Shown: positions 15,122 to 22,169 of the stretch, one piece after another | How the letters are laid out: each line of letters begins with the position of its first letter | Numbering within the stretch: position 1 is the first letter of the stretch | DNA from: Fidelibacterota bacterium | GTDB lineage: Bacteria; Fidelibacterota; UBA8477 | DNA length: 22,169 bases | NCBI GenBank assembly: GCA_021734045.1 | Contig: JAIPJR010000050.1 | Coordinates: 1 to 22,169, forward strand | Direction: 5' to 3' | The notes under the pieces: model-generated | Seen by the model: the letters and a program-made list of their open reading frames with translations, nothing else | Told to the model about the DNA's origin: nothing | Database searches by the model: none | Program-made: the position numbers and the translations under genes

Positions 15122-16651
15122 ATGAGTTCAGAAATAATTAAGGGTTCCTCACCCGATATAAAAAAGAAACCCACACCTCAACCTAATCCCGCGCCGGAAC
15201 CGATCGACCAACCGATGACCGTGGGTGATCTGCCGGAGGAGATTGCGGAAGTTCCTCGGCTTCAGCCTTTGGTGGGAGAGGCGATTCCCGATCCCATCAA
15301 AGATCCGGTTGACGAGAGTGAATTGGTGCATCGTGATTTTGAGGAAGATGCGTTTTGGAAGCACATCCCGGCGTTTCGTGATGTGACCCGGGAAGAGTTC
15401 CTGGACTACAAATTCCAGAATAAAAACAGCGTTACAAAAGTGAAAGACCTGCAGGAAATGCTGCAGGGATTAGCCAGCCCTGAATTTATCAAAGACATCG
15501 GGGACGGTATGGCACAAGCGCCCATGAATATGCGCCTGTCACCCTATGTGTTGAGTCTGATTGATTGGGAAAATCCTTACGATGATCCCTTGCGGCGTCA
15601 ATTCATTCCAGTGGCCTCCACTGTTGTGAAGAACCATCCCAAATTATCACTGGATTCGCTCCATGAGCAGGAGGATTCACCAACACCGGGATTGGTGCAT
15701 CGTTATATCGACAAAGCGCTGTTTTTGCCGCTGGATGTTTGTCCGGTGTACTGCCGGTTCTGCACCCGCAGCTATGCCATCGGTACTGATACGGATTCGG
15801 TGGAAAAGGTCAATTACAAATCCAATCCCAAGCACTGGAACAAGGCCTTTGCCTATCTGGCCAGTCGTCCGGAAATCGAGGACGTGGTGATTTCCGGTGG
15901 TGATACCTACATGCTGTCAGCGCAGCGGGTGAAGGATATTGGCGAAACATTATTAGCCATTCCTCACATCCGCCGTCTGCGTTTTGCCACCAAGGGACCG
16001 GCCATCATGCCCATGAAAATTCTCACCGATCATGACTGGACCGATGCGTTGGTCGGTGTTGTTGAACAGGGACGGAAAATGGGGAAAGAGGTGGTCCTGC
16101 ATACCCATTTCAATACGGTTAACGAAATTACCGATATATCCCGCGAAGCCATGAATTTGCTGTTCAAGCGAGGCGTGAAGGTGCGTAACCAGAGCGTGTT
16201 GATTCGTGGTGTCAATGACAATGCGGATAAAATGATTAATCTGGTGAAGCAGCTTTCTTATATGAATGTCCAGCCATATTATGTGTACCAGCACGATATG
16301 GTTCAGGGTGTTGAGGAATTGCGTACCCGCATCGCCGATACCGTGGAGATTGAACGCCATGTACGCGGTGTAACGGCCGGATTTAACACACCGACATTTG
16401 TCACGGATGTCCCGGGTGGTGGCGGAAAACGGGATGTGCACAGCTATGATTACTACGATGAAGTCACGGGTGTGAGCGTGTATCGCAGCCCCAGTGTGGA
16501 TGAGGATAAAGTTTACCTCTATTTCGATCCCATTGACCTTTTGCCGCCGGAAGGACAGGCGCGCTGGGCTGACCCCAAAGAGCATGATGCCATCGTGGAG
16601 GAAGCAATCCGGGCAGCCGGTCTTTCTGATCTGGATCTCGCCGTGGAGTAA
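15122..16651 (+). CDS. ablA: Lysine 2,3-aminomutase (radical SAM, PLP), long variant
   Basis: A 509-residue radical SAM enzyme converting L-lysine to beta-lysine, the first step of acetyl-beta-lysine synthesis. The cluster motif CxxxCxxC is C207-C211-C214 (VCPVYCRFCTR), followed by Arg216, the equivalent of the substrate-carboxylate Arg. VVISGGDTYML (255-265) matches the SGGD SAM/PLP segment. The PLP lysine is K436 in PGGGGKRD. D392 (YQHDMVQG) and D429 (FVTDVPGGGGK) correspond to the two Asp residues that bind the lysine side-chain amine in the clostridial enzyme, and their 37-residue spacing is the same. This argues against glutamate 2,3-aminomutase. It is about 90 residues longer than classical KamA, mostly an N-terminal Pro/Glu-rich tail (15-65), and CTRRR is altered to CTRSY. 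GGAGAT precedes the ATG. Confidence 0.9.
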   Translation: MSSEIIKGSSPDIKKKPTPQPNPAPEPIDQPMTVGDLPEEIAEVPRLQPLVGEAIPDPIKDPVDESELVHRDFEEDAFWKHIPAFRDVTREEFLDYKFQNKNSVTKVKDLQEMLQGLASPEFIKDIGDGMAQAPMNMRLSPYVLSLIDWENPYDDPLRRQFIPVASTVVKNHPKLSLDSLHEQEDSPTPGLVHRYIDKALFLPLDVCPVYCRFCTRSYAIGTDTDSVEKVNYKSNPKHWNKAFAYLASRPEIEDVVISGGDTYMLSAQRVKDIGETLLAIPHIRRLRFATKGPAIMPMKILTDHDWTDALVGVVEQGRKMGKEVVLHTHFNTVNEITDISREAMNLLFKRGVKVRNQSVLIRGVNDNADKMINLVKQLSYMNVQPYYVYQHDMVQGVEELRTRIADTVEIERHVRGVTAGFNTPTFVTDVPGGGGKRDVHSYDYYDEVTGVSVYRSPSVDEDKVYLYFDPIDLLPPEGQARWADPKEHDAIVEEAIRAAGLSDLDLAVE

Positions 16652-16691
16652 GTTAATTCCACCAAAACACTTTAATCCTGTGATAAATAGA

Positions 16692-16720
16692 AAAGCGTCC
16701 CGAGGGGGGCGCTTTTTTTT
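16692..16720 (+). terminator. Intrinsic terminator of the symporter-ablB-ablA operon
   Basis: A stem of AAAGCGTCCC and GGGGCGCTTT with a GAGG loop and one T-G wobble runs directly into eight Ts. It lies 40 bases after the ablA stop and is a textbook rho-independent terminator. Confidence 0.93.
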
Positions 16721-16807
16721 AGGCATGTTTATGTCTTTTCGTTGAAAGAAAGGGCAAAACGCTGCAAAAAACAGAACACATTCAATAATTGTTAAACGTC
16801 ACTAATA

Positions 16808-16860
16808 CCCTGTAAAAACAATGCAATATGGTTTACTTATTGCACCATTTTCTTACAGGG
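16808..16860. repeat. Nested inverted repeat in the promoter/leader region of the next operon
   Basis: CCCTGTAA (16808-16815) and TTACAGGG (16853-16860) are perfect complements. Inside them TGCAATA (16822-16828) pairs with TATTGCA (16838-16844) around a nine-base loop. The two stems are separated by a 6/8-base internal loop. This could be an RNA structure or a pair of operator half-sites. It begins 120 bases before the start codon of the small membrane-protein gene and overlaps a sigma-54-like match. Confidence 0.55.
16829..16844 (+). promoter_or_regulatory. Weak sigma-54-like -24/-12 match
   Basis: TGG and TTGCA occur with the exact GG-N10-GC spacing of a -24/-12 promoter (GG at 16830-16831, GC at 16842-16843). 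The CAC after TGG is missing (TTT instead). It lies in a 328-base gene-free stretch upstream of the operon at 16980. A chance match is quite possible, because the TTGCA is also an arm of the inner repeat. Confidence 0.25.
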
Positions 16861-16979
16861 GGCAATAACCGACAACCGTCATTGTACCATCATGAAAACT
16901 ATTTTACGTCTGTTGAACCGGCATTTCTGAAGGAAATGGTGCCAGACAGTTTCCCCCTCCCTTGAGAAGGAGAAAGAAA

Positions 16980-17393
16980 ATGATGATGGGAACGACTCTC
17001 GGTGCGCGACGCAAACTCCAGTTTGTCTTGTTTATTATGGTTCTACACAGCGCAGTCACTGGTCTGCTGTTGATAACACTACCAGGCGAATGGTTTGCCT
17101 GGTTTGGGCTGAACGTCCATCCACAGCGATTTTTTTCCTGTCAGGGCGGGATTTTCCACATCATCCTGGCCGTCGCTTATGGAATGGGAATGATCCATCC
17201 GGTGAAGTACGCGCTGATGATTCACTTCTCTATTTTTGTGAAATTTTGTGCGGCGCTTTTCCTGTTTGCCTTTTTCCTGTTCTGTGACACGGTGCTATTC
17301 ATTCTGCTCAATGCCCTCCTGGATGGATTTTTGGGTGGACTCCTGCTTTTCACCTATGGCGGATTTAGACGGACACTGTACAATGAACCATAA
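16980..17393 (+). CDS. Small four-helix membrane protein, unknown function
   Basis: A 137-residue integral membrane protein not assigned to a family. After a basic N-terminus (GARRK) there are four hydrophobic segments: LQFVLFIMVLHSAVTGLLLITL, GGIFHIILAVAYGMGMI, ALMIHFSIFVKFCAALFLFAFFLF and LFILLNALLDGFLGGLLLF. The loop PGEWFAWFGLNVHPQRFFSCQGG connects the first two. The ATG at 16980 has AAGGAG at 16967-16972 seven bases upstream; the frame extends to a TTG at 16962 that would include the ribosome site. It overlaps the downstream epimerase fusion by 11 bases, so the pair is surely co-expressed. It could be a membrane partner of the epimerase, but no function can be read. Confidence 0.75.
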   Translation: MMMGTTLGARRKLQFVLFIMVLHSAVTGLLLITLPGEWFAWFGLNVHPQRFFSCQGGIFHIILAVAYGMGMIHPVKYALMIHFSIFVKFCAALFLFAFFLFCDTVLFILLNALLDGFLGGLLLFTYGGFRRTLYNEP

Positions 17394-18915
17394 ACTCCCA
17401 GGCATATTGGTGACCGGAGCCTCCGGTTTTATTGGCCGCAATCTGCTCAAGACATTAAAGAATGATTTTCATGTTTTTGCCATGGCCCGGCGAACCCAGA
17501 GTGAGGTGGGTGTAGCGCGTCATCAGAATATCGATTGGATGTTGGTCGATCTGGCGGAAAGTGATCAGGTTGATCGGGCAGTGCAGGGTATTCTGAACAA
17601 AGGTGGCATCAAATTCGTCATTCATCTGGCGGGATATTACGATTTCAGTTATGATGACCATCCGGAATATGAGCGCACCAATGTGGGTGGCACGGCGAAT
17701 ATCCTGGAAGCCAGCCTCCGACTCAAACCCCAACGCTTTATCTTCGCTTCATCATTGGTGGTATCGGAGTTTTCTCCGGAAGGCGAGGTAATTACCGAGA
17801 AAAGTCCTCCTGATGCTAATTTTGCGTACGCCCGCAGTAAACGGGCTGGTGAAGAGATGTGCAAGGAGTATGCGGCGAGCTTCCCGGTATCAGTCGTTCG
17901 CTTCGCGGCTATTTTCAGTGACTGGTGTGAATACGGTCCATTATACATGTTCCTAAAAGCCTGGCTCTCGAAATGCTGGAACAACCGCATCCTGGCAGGG
18001 CGCGGGGAGTCAGCAGTCACCTATCTGCACGTGCATTGTCTGGTGAAGTTATTGGAGCAAATCATTGTAAAACACAAGCATCTGCCCCAGTTTGACATTT
18101 ACCTGGCCAGTCCGGATCGCGCCATATCTCACCGGACACTCTTTCAATTATCCACCCGGTTTTATTATGGTGAGACCCGAAAGCCCATTCACCTACCGCT
18201 CTGGATTGTTATTCCGGGGATATATCTGCGAGATTGGCTGGGGCGGTTAACCGGGCATCGTCCCTTTGAGCGTCCCTGGATGGCGCGCTATATCGACCAC
18301 CAATTCCAGGTGGATGCCAGCTATACACGCACGGTTTTAAACTGGCATCCGGTGACGCGCTGTTTCCTTATCCGACGGCTTATATTCATGATTGAACGGC
18401 TCAAAAGCGCGCCGGGTGAATGGCAATTAAAAAATGAAGCAGCGATGAAACGGACGGGAGAGCGACCCAATTTGCTCATTGCCGAGACACTATTGAAACA
18501 CCAGGATGCGATTATTAATGACATTTTGAATGAAATCACTGCCCCGGAAAACGCGGATAGATTTAAAAATTATCAAAAACTGGACAGAGAGAAATTACAC
18601 TGGTATGTAACCATTGCCTGCAATCTGCTCATGACCGCAGTGCGTACCGGCGACCGCTTATCTATGAGCAACTACGCCCGGTTTATCGCGGGAATCCGGA
18701 TTCGCGAAGACTTTCCGTTCGAAGAAATTTCCACCGGATTCCGAATCATGGGCGATACGGTCTTTACCACCTTATCAAGCCTGCACCTTTTTAAAGAGAA
18801 GGAGCACTTGCTGCGGGATAATGTGAGTCTCACCATCCAATTGGCGATTGATGAAATTGAAGACGCCTATGAACAAGCGATCCATACGCACGGCGATGCA
18901 TCATGTGAGCAGTAA
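17383..18915 (+). CDS. NAD-dependent epimerase/dehydratase (extended SDR) fused to a helical RsbRD_N-like domain
   Basis: A 510-residue protein. Residues 5-330 are an extended SDR: ILVTGASGFIG (8-18) binds NAD(P), HLAGYYDF (81-88) is the usual HLAA segment, and FASS (121-124) with Y149-A-R-S-K153 gives the catalytic Ser/YxxxK set. Late in this part come PLWIVIPGIYLRDWLGRLTG and WMARYIDHQFQVDASYTRTVLNWHP, as in sterol/sugar-type SDRs. Residues about 365-505 form a separate all-helical domain (LIAETLLKHQDAIINDILNEI, then SMSNYARFIAGIRIREDFPFEEISTGFRIMGDTVF). By pattern it resembles the N-terminal sensor domain of RsbRD-type proteins. That assignment is tentative. The ATG at 17383 overlaps the preceding gene; the frame from 17248 is out-of-family sequence. 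Confidence 0.85.
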   Translation: MNHKLPGILVTGASGFIGRNLLKTLKNDFHVFAMARRTQSEVGVARHQNIDWMLVDLAESDQVDRAVQGILNKGGIKFVIHLAGYYDFSYDDHPEYERTNVGGTANILEASLRLKPQRFIFASSLVVSEFSPEGEVITEKSPPDANFAYARSKRAGEEMCKEYAASFPVSVVRFAAIFSDWCEYGPLYMFLKAWLSKCWNNRILAGRGESAVTYLHVHCLVKLLEQIIVKHKHLPQFDIYLASPDRAISHRTLFQLSTRFYYGETRKPIHLPLWIVIPGIYLRDWLGRLTGHRPFERPWMARYIDHQFQVDASYTRTVLNWHPVTRCFLIRRLIFMIERLKSAPGEWQLKNEAAMKRTGERPNLLIAETLLKHQDAIINDILNEITAPENADRFKNYQKLDREKLHWYVTIACNLLMTAVRTGDRLSMSNYARFIAGIRIREDFPFEEISTGFRIMGDTVFTTLSSLHLFKEKEHLLRDNVSLTIQLAIDEIEDAYEQAIHTHGDASCEQ

Positions 18916-18950
18916 GCCCTGGAGTCGTTCGCCTGCCCTCTGGCTACAGA

Positions 18951-19487
18951 TTATTCCCAGTCCTGAATGACCTTAATCAAATCCTGGGTAGGAAAGCCAT
19001 TTTGTCGCGCCAGTTCAACCAGCTCTTGGTAAATCGATTCATCCAGGTGGGGTGTACGGGATAAAATCCAGAGATAATTCCGGTTCGGACCAGTTATGAG
19101 CGCGTATTCATAATCCGGATCCAGTGCCACAATGTTGTAATCACTGCTGAACCACCAGAAGAAGCTCACTTTCAGCCGGCCCGGTTCACTCGCATTGGGA
19201 ACCCAGGCTTTGCCGGTGATGGTGCTGAATTTTCCCTGAGGTGATTCTTTGTATCCGGAATTTACCACCTGGATTTTGCCGTCCGGTTTGAGTGAATATT
19301 CAGCGGTCACATTGGTAAGACCCCGTTCGAATCGGTGATTCAATCGCGCAATCTCGTACCATTTCCCCTTGTACCGTTCCAAATCCACCTTATCAACGGT
19401 CGGCATGGGCGGATCGCCACGGGAGATGAATGCCGCGCAACCCGCAAACACCAACAAACCGGGTAACAACAGGAATACTTTAGTCAT
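18951..19487 (-). CDS. blc: Bacterial lipocalin, lipoprotein (Blc type)
   Basis: A 178-residue outer-membrane lipocalin. The N-terminus MTKVFLLLPGLLVFAGC ends in a lipobox with Cys17. The lipocalin motif YKGKWYEIARLNHRFERGL (39-57) contains the conserved GxW. TITGKAWVPN, LKVSFFWWFSSDYNIVALD and YALITGPNRNYLWILSRTP complete the barrel signature of Blc. These proteins bind fatty acids or lysophospholipids, and in Escherichia coli Blc is induced by stress and stationary phase. The length is usual. The ATG at 19487 lies within the last codons of the upstream MFS gene (eight-base overlap), indicating coupled translation. A longer frame to 19565 would hide the signal peptide. Confidence 0.92.
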   Translation of the reverse strand: MTKVFLLLPGLLVFAGCAAFISRGDPPMPTVDKVDLERYKGKWYEIARLNHRFERGLTNVTAEYSLKPDGKIQVVNSGYKESPQGKFSTITGKAWVPNASEPGRLKVSFFWWFSSDYNIVALDPDYEYALITGPNRNYLWILSRTPHLDESIYQELVELARQNGFPTQDLIKVIQDWE

Positions 19488-21048
19488 TTTTATGCTCACT
19501 TTCCGGCGCGGCAGGAGATGCTGGCGGGATCGCGTTAAGTGCCCGCTCCTGACGCTCCATGACACGCCACATACGGCGCATGCGCTGCTTAAAACGCCGC
19601 ACCGTTCGGTTTAATCCTAACATTGATTCCAGATAAAATCCCTGTACCGGCATGATGGTGGTGAAGCGGATAAAATGCGGTCGGTGGGGAACGACCCGTA
19701 CTTCACGGATTTTTTCCACAAAAACACCTGCCACCACCAGCCGTGCCACACCAGACAGAAGGATGACACCATAAATTCCGGATGGGATAATTTTCCAATC
19801 CATATCGAATTCCGCCAGCCAGCTACCCAGGACACCACCCATGAATATGGCGATGCCTTTCACCGCAGTGTGGTAAGACATGAAACGAATCCGGTAAGGT
19901 TGGTCCACCATATCATAAATGAAATTAGCAGAACTAAGACCAAATCCCGCCCAGGAAACGCCGGTAATGCCCTGTATCACCACACCCAAAGGGAAGGCCC
20001 ATTCGTGGGGAAGGTACTTTAGCGCAAACCAGAAAAAGGGAACCATAGCTACGAGGTAACTGGATCCCCACAGCACGGTTTTATTCCCAAAATGATCCGC
20101 ATTGCGACCCCAGGTGGTCATGGTAATAAAACTGGTGACCGAGGACATGCTGATGAGAATCGTGAACTGGAAATAATTGAAATTGAGAATGCGCAGCCAA
20201 TACAACACAAACAAAGGTGCGGCCAGATAAACCGCGAACATCATGAGCATGATGTACAGGGAGAAAAAACCGTAGGGGTCGCGATTCAACTTTCTCAGGA
20301 ACCGCGCGAATGAATAGGGCTCAGGTTCCTGTAACTCAACCCGGGGTTCATACTGACGGGTGATAATCACGGTGGAAATGACGCGCGAAATAAAAGCCGC
20401 CCCAAACAGGACAGAGAATCCAAGGAAGGTGTTGATTTGGGAAAGCCTGTCCAGAATCAAGCCGGCGGAGGTAATAGAAATAAAGCTGAAAAGACCAACG
20501 ATCCGGTTGCGCTGCCCGAAATAGCGCCCACGGCGGTTTTCTGGTACCAGATCACCCATCCAGGAGGTCCATGCAGGCGCTCCCAGCGTGGCGAAAATGA
20601 AGTAAAACGCCGTGAGAATGATGAGGGCGTTGACACTTTCTGTATAATAGGTTACACCAATGATGACCAGCCAGATCAGGGCTTGCAGCGCGGCATTAAT
20701 CACCACAATCCGTTTTCGGGTAGCCAGGAGAATCGTGAGTTTAAAAGCGGATAGCTGAACCAGACTGGCCAGCAGTTGCGGCAGAGTGGTGAGCAGGCCC
20801 AACTGGAGCGCGGTGGCTTTAAGAAATTCACCGAAAGCGGTTAAATAGGACTCGCCAAATCCCACCATGAGTGAAGACCAGCCACCTTCTTTGATGCCCA
20901 GCCGCAAGCTGTGATGAACTTTGCGAGCCTCTTCCTGTACCTCCGCCAGTGGGCGGATTGGCAGGGGTTTTTCTTCTGGAGCTTGGCGTGATGTGGTGAT
21001 ATTTTCGGTCGGTTCCACTGGTCTGAAATTACGGGGTTTCACCCTCAT
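19480..21048 (-). CDS. Major facilitator superfamily transporter
   Basis: A 522-residue inner-membrane transporter with about 12 hydrophobic helices. Residues 1-60 form a charged cytoplasmic tail (MRVKPRNFRPVEPTENITTS, continuing PEEKPLPIRPL). The MFS motif-A-like loop is MGDLVPENRRGRYFGQRN, between helices 4 and 5 of the visible pattern. A basic tail of about 55 residues follows the last helix (KQRMRRMWRVMERQERAL). The substrate is unknown. The ATG at 21048 is chosen because it gives a compact tail and leaves a 72-base divergent promoter region; the open frame to 21333 runs antisense through the neighbouring gene. No strong ribosome site is seen (TTGGA). The gene is coupled to the lipocalin, so a link to lipid or membrane stress is possible but unproven. 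Confidence 0.85.
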   Translation of the reverse strand: MRVKPRNFRPVEPTENITTSRQAPEEKPLPIRPLAEVQEEARKVHHSLRLGIKEGGWSSLMVGFGESYLTAFGEFLKATALQLGLLTTLPQLLASLVQLSAFKLTILLATRKRIVVINAALQALIWLVIIGVTYYTESVNALIILTAFYFIFATLGAPAWTSWMGDLVPENRRGRYFGQRNRIVGLFSFISITSAGLILDRLSQINTFLGFSVLFGAAFISRVISTVIITRQYEPRVELQEPEPYSFARFLRKLNRDPYGFFSLYIMLMMFAVYLAAPLFVLYWLRILNFNYFQFTILISMSSVTSFITMTTWGRNADHFGNKTVLWGSSYLVAMVPFFWFALKYLPHEWAFPLGVVIQGITGVSWAGFGLSSANFIYDMVDQPYRIRFMSYHTAVKGIAIFMGGVLGSWLAEFDMDWKIIPSGIYGVILLSGVARLVVAGVFVEKIREVRVVPHRPHFIRFTTIMPVQGFYLESMLGLNRTVRRFKQRMRRMWRVMERQERALNAIPPASPAAPESEHKND

Positions 21049-21077
21049 TTCCAATGAGAGCCGGAAAAGCAAAAATG

Positions 21078-21118
21078 ATTTATAATTGCCATTATCAGGT
21101 AAATACTCACAGGAGGAA
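21078..21118 (+). promoter_or_regulatory. Divergent promoter region and strong ribosome site of the metallo-hydrolase gene
   Basis: TATAAT at 21081-21086 lies in a near-palindromic TTATAA that could serve as a -10 on either strand, for this gene and for the MFS gene. No clear -35 is visible. AGGAGGAATT directly before the ATG at 21121 is a strong ribosome site. Confidence 0.4.
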
Positions 21119-21120
21119 TT

Positions 21121-21867
21121 ATGCGTCGAATAAACGGATTTTTTATCACAATTTTTGCGCTGGCGGTAGTCATGGGCTGTAATGAGGACCATCAGACCTT
21201 CGAGGTGGATCGGATTGCTACCGGCACAGGGGAGTTGGATATTACCTTTTTGGGGCATGGGACACTCATGTTTTCCGTGGATGACAATATTCTGCATATT
21301 GACCCGGTTGCCCGTTATGCCGACTACACCCAATTACCCCAAGCTAACCTTATCCTGATCACCCACTCCCATGGTGACCACCTGGATTCCAATACAGTTC
21401 GTCTGCTGGAAAACCCTGACACCCGCATCGTGTGCCCACAAACGGTGGCTGATATTCTGGGACGGGGCACTGTTATGGAAAATGGCGATACGCTCACCCT
21501 GGCAGGAATGGAGGTTGTGGCGGTACCGGCTTATAATCTGAAGCATAAGCGTCCCGATGGCCAATTCTACCACCCCAAAGGGGAGGGGAATGGCTACATC
21601 CTCACCGTGGGGAATCAGCGGATATATATCGCCGGTGATACGGAAAATATCCCTGAGATGGCCGATTTGGGTCGCGTTGACATCGCTTTTTTACCCATGA
21701 ACCTGCCCTATACAATGACACCTGAAATGGTGGTGGATGCGGTGAAAATGGTAAAGCCGGCCGTCCTGTATCCCTACCACTATGGGGATACAAATGTGGA
21801 TGATTTGCTGAAATTGATGAAAGTAGAAGCGCCGGGTATTGAGGTACGGGTTCGGCAATTACAATAA
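21121..21867 (+). CDS. Metallo-beta-lactamase-fold hydrolase, UlaG-like lipoprotein
   Basis: A 248-residue exported hydrolase. The signal peptide ends in a lipobox (VVMGC) with Cys20, so the enzyme is predicted to be a lipoprotein. The metal ligands are visible: the LGHGTLMF segment (44-51), THSHGDHLD (81-89, HxHxDH type), Asp173 in IAGDTEN, and His219 in YPYHYGD. The pattern matches the UlaG/YtnP-like branch of the family, often annotated as metal-dependent hydrolase, whose true substrates are mostly unknown. Most UlaG relatives are cytoplasmic, so the lipidated form is mildly unusual. The following CoA-binding gene begins 35 bases downstream and probably shares its transcript. Confidence 0.88.
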   Translation: MRRINGFFITIFALAVVMGCNEDHQTFEVDRIATGTGELDITFLGHGTLMFSVDDNILHIDPVARYADYTQLPQANLILITHSHGDHLDSNTVRLLENPDTRIVCPQTVADILGRGTVMENGDTLTLAGMEVVAVPAYNLKHKRPDGQFYHPKGEGNGYILTVGNQRIYIAGDTENIPEMADLGRVDIAFLPMNLPYTMTPEMVVDAVKMVKPAVLYPYHYGDTNVDDLLKLMKVEAPGIEVRVRQLQ

Positions 21868-21902
21868 TAAAATTCAAAGGTATTGAGAAGATTGGGGGTC
21901 AG

Positions 21903-22169
21903 ATGAGAAGCTTAGCGGAAATGGCCACAGAATTTTTAGCACAAAAAACCATTGCAGTTGCCGGCGTAAGCCGTTCGGAAACGGGTACAGCAAACGCCAT
22001 TTATCGGAAGTTAAAAGAAACGGGGCACACTGTATTTGCGGTTAATCCGAATGAAGGCTCAATTGATGGTGAACCATTCTATCCCACCTTAAAGTCCATC
22101 CCTTCCCCGGTGGATGGTGTTTTTACGCTCACCACACCGGAAGCGACCGAGGAAGTTGTGCAACAGGCG
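21903..22169 (+). CDS. CoA-binding domain protein (YccU-like), 5' part
   Basis: The frame starts at ATG 21903 after GGGGG and is open to the right edge (89 codons). The sequence KTIAVAGVSRSETGTANAIY (15-34), TVFAVNPNEG (44-53) and DGVFTLTTPEATEEVVQQA matches the Rossmann-type CoA-binding domain of small YccU-like proteins of about 130-150 residues. The C-terminus is therefore missing. The role of these proteins is not established. It is probably cotranscribed with the upstream metallo-hydrolase. Confidence 0.85.
   Translation, partial: MRSLAEMATEFLAQKTIAVAGVSRSETGTANAIYRKLKETGHTVFAVNPNEGSIDGEPFYPTLKSIPSPVDGVFTLTTPEATEEVVQQA

Noticed and set aside
15953-16726. 257-codon minus-strand frame
   Set aside because: It lies opposite lysine 2,3-aminomutase and runs through its terminator. 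It has a His/Ile-rich shadow composition with no recognisable domain.
21049-21333. 95-residue N-terminal extension of the MFS transporter
   Set aside because: It overlaps the divergent metallo-hydrolase gene and its ribosome site; the extension has no family resemblance.

Overview
The window looks like a piece of chromosome from a Gram-negative bacterium of about 50% G+C (by eye). It encodes a TonB-dependent receptor, an outer-membrane beta-barrel, several lipoproteins with lipoboxes and periplasmic binding proteins. Nothing fixes the taxon. The mix of a carboxy-terminal TonB receptor, a c-di-AMP riboswitch and N-epsilon-acetyl-beta-lysine genes fits an uncultivated FCB-type lineage (Calditrichota, Marinimicrobia or KSB1-like), but that is an inference. 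No tRNA, rRNA, CRISPR array, insertion sequence or phage gene was seen.

Layout. (1) 3-1754: 3' part of a TonB-dependent receptor with its terminator. (2) 1851-3234, minus strand: DUF4416 and arylamine N-acetyltransferase-like genes, overlapping. (3) 3473-5280: type II NADH dehydrogenase and a DUF1761 membrane protein. (4) 5388-12196: a sulfate/thiosulfate-type ABC transporter region. A first, membrane-anchored binding protein lies upstream of a 469-base leader. That leader carries a well-conserved c-di-AMP (ydaO/yuaA) riboswitch followed directly by an intrinsic terminator. Downstream, in one tight unit, are a DUF2490 beta-barrel, a lipoprotein sulfate-binding protein, CysT, CysW and a CysA fused to two C-terminal UspA-like domains. 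(5) 12770-16651: a sodium:solute symporter, a beta-lysine N-acetyltransferase (AblB) and lysine 2,3-aminomutase (AblA/KamA), which together make the compatible solute N-epsilon-acetyl-beta-lysine. A strong terminator ends the unit. (6) 16980-18915: a small four-helix membrane protein overlapping an NAD-dependent epimerase fused to a helical RsbRD_N-like domain. (7) 18951-21048, minus strand: a bacterial lipocalin and an MFS transporter, overlapping. (8) 21121-22169: an UlaG-like metallo-beta-lactamase-fold lipoprotein and the start of a CoA-binding protein.

The most interesting part is 5388-16651. c-di-AMP is a second messenger of turgor, potassium and osmolyte control. Here its riboswitch stands before an anion (sulfate-type) uptake operon whose ATPase carries Usp domains, a fold that binds c-di-AMP in some KdpD proteins. 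The next operon makes an osmolyte. The proposal is an osmotic/ionic homeostasis island in which sulfate uptake is shut off transcriptionally, and perhaps also post-translationally, by c-di-AMP. The RNA element, gene order and fusion are visible in the sequence; the physiological link is inference.
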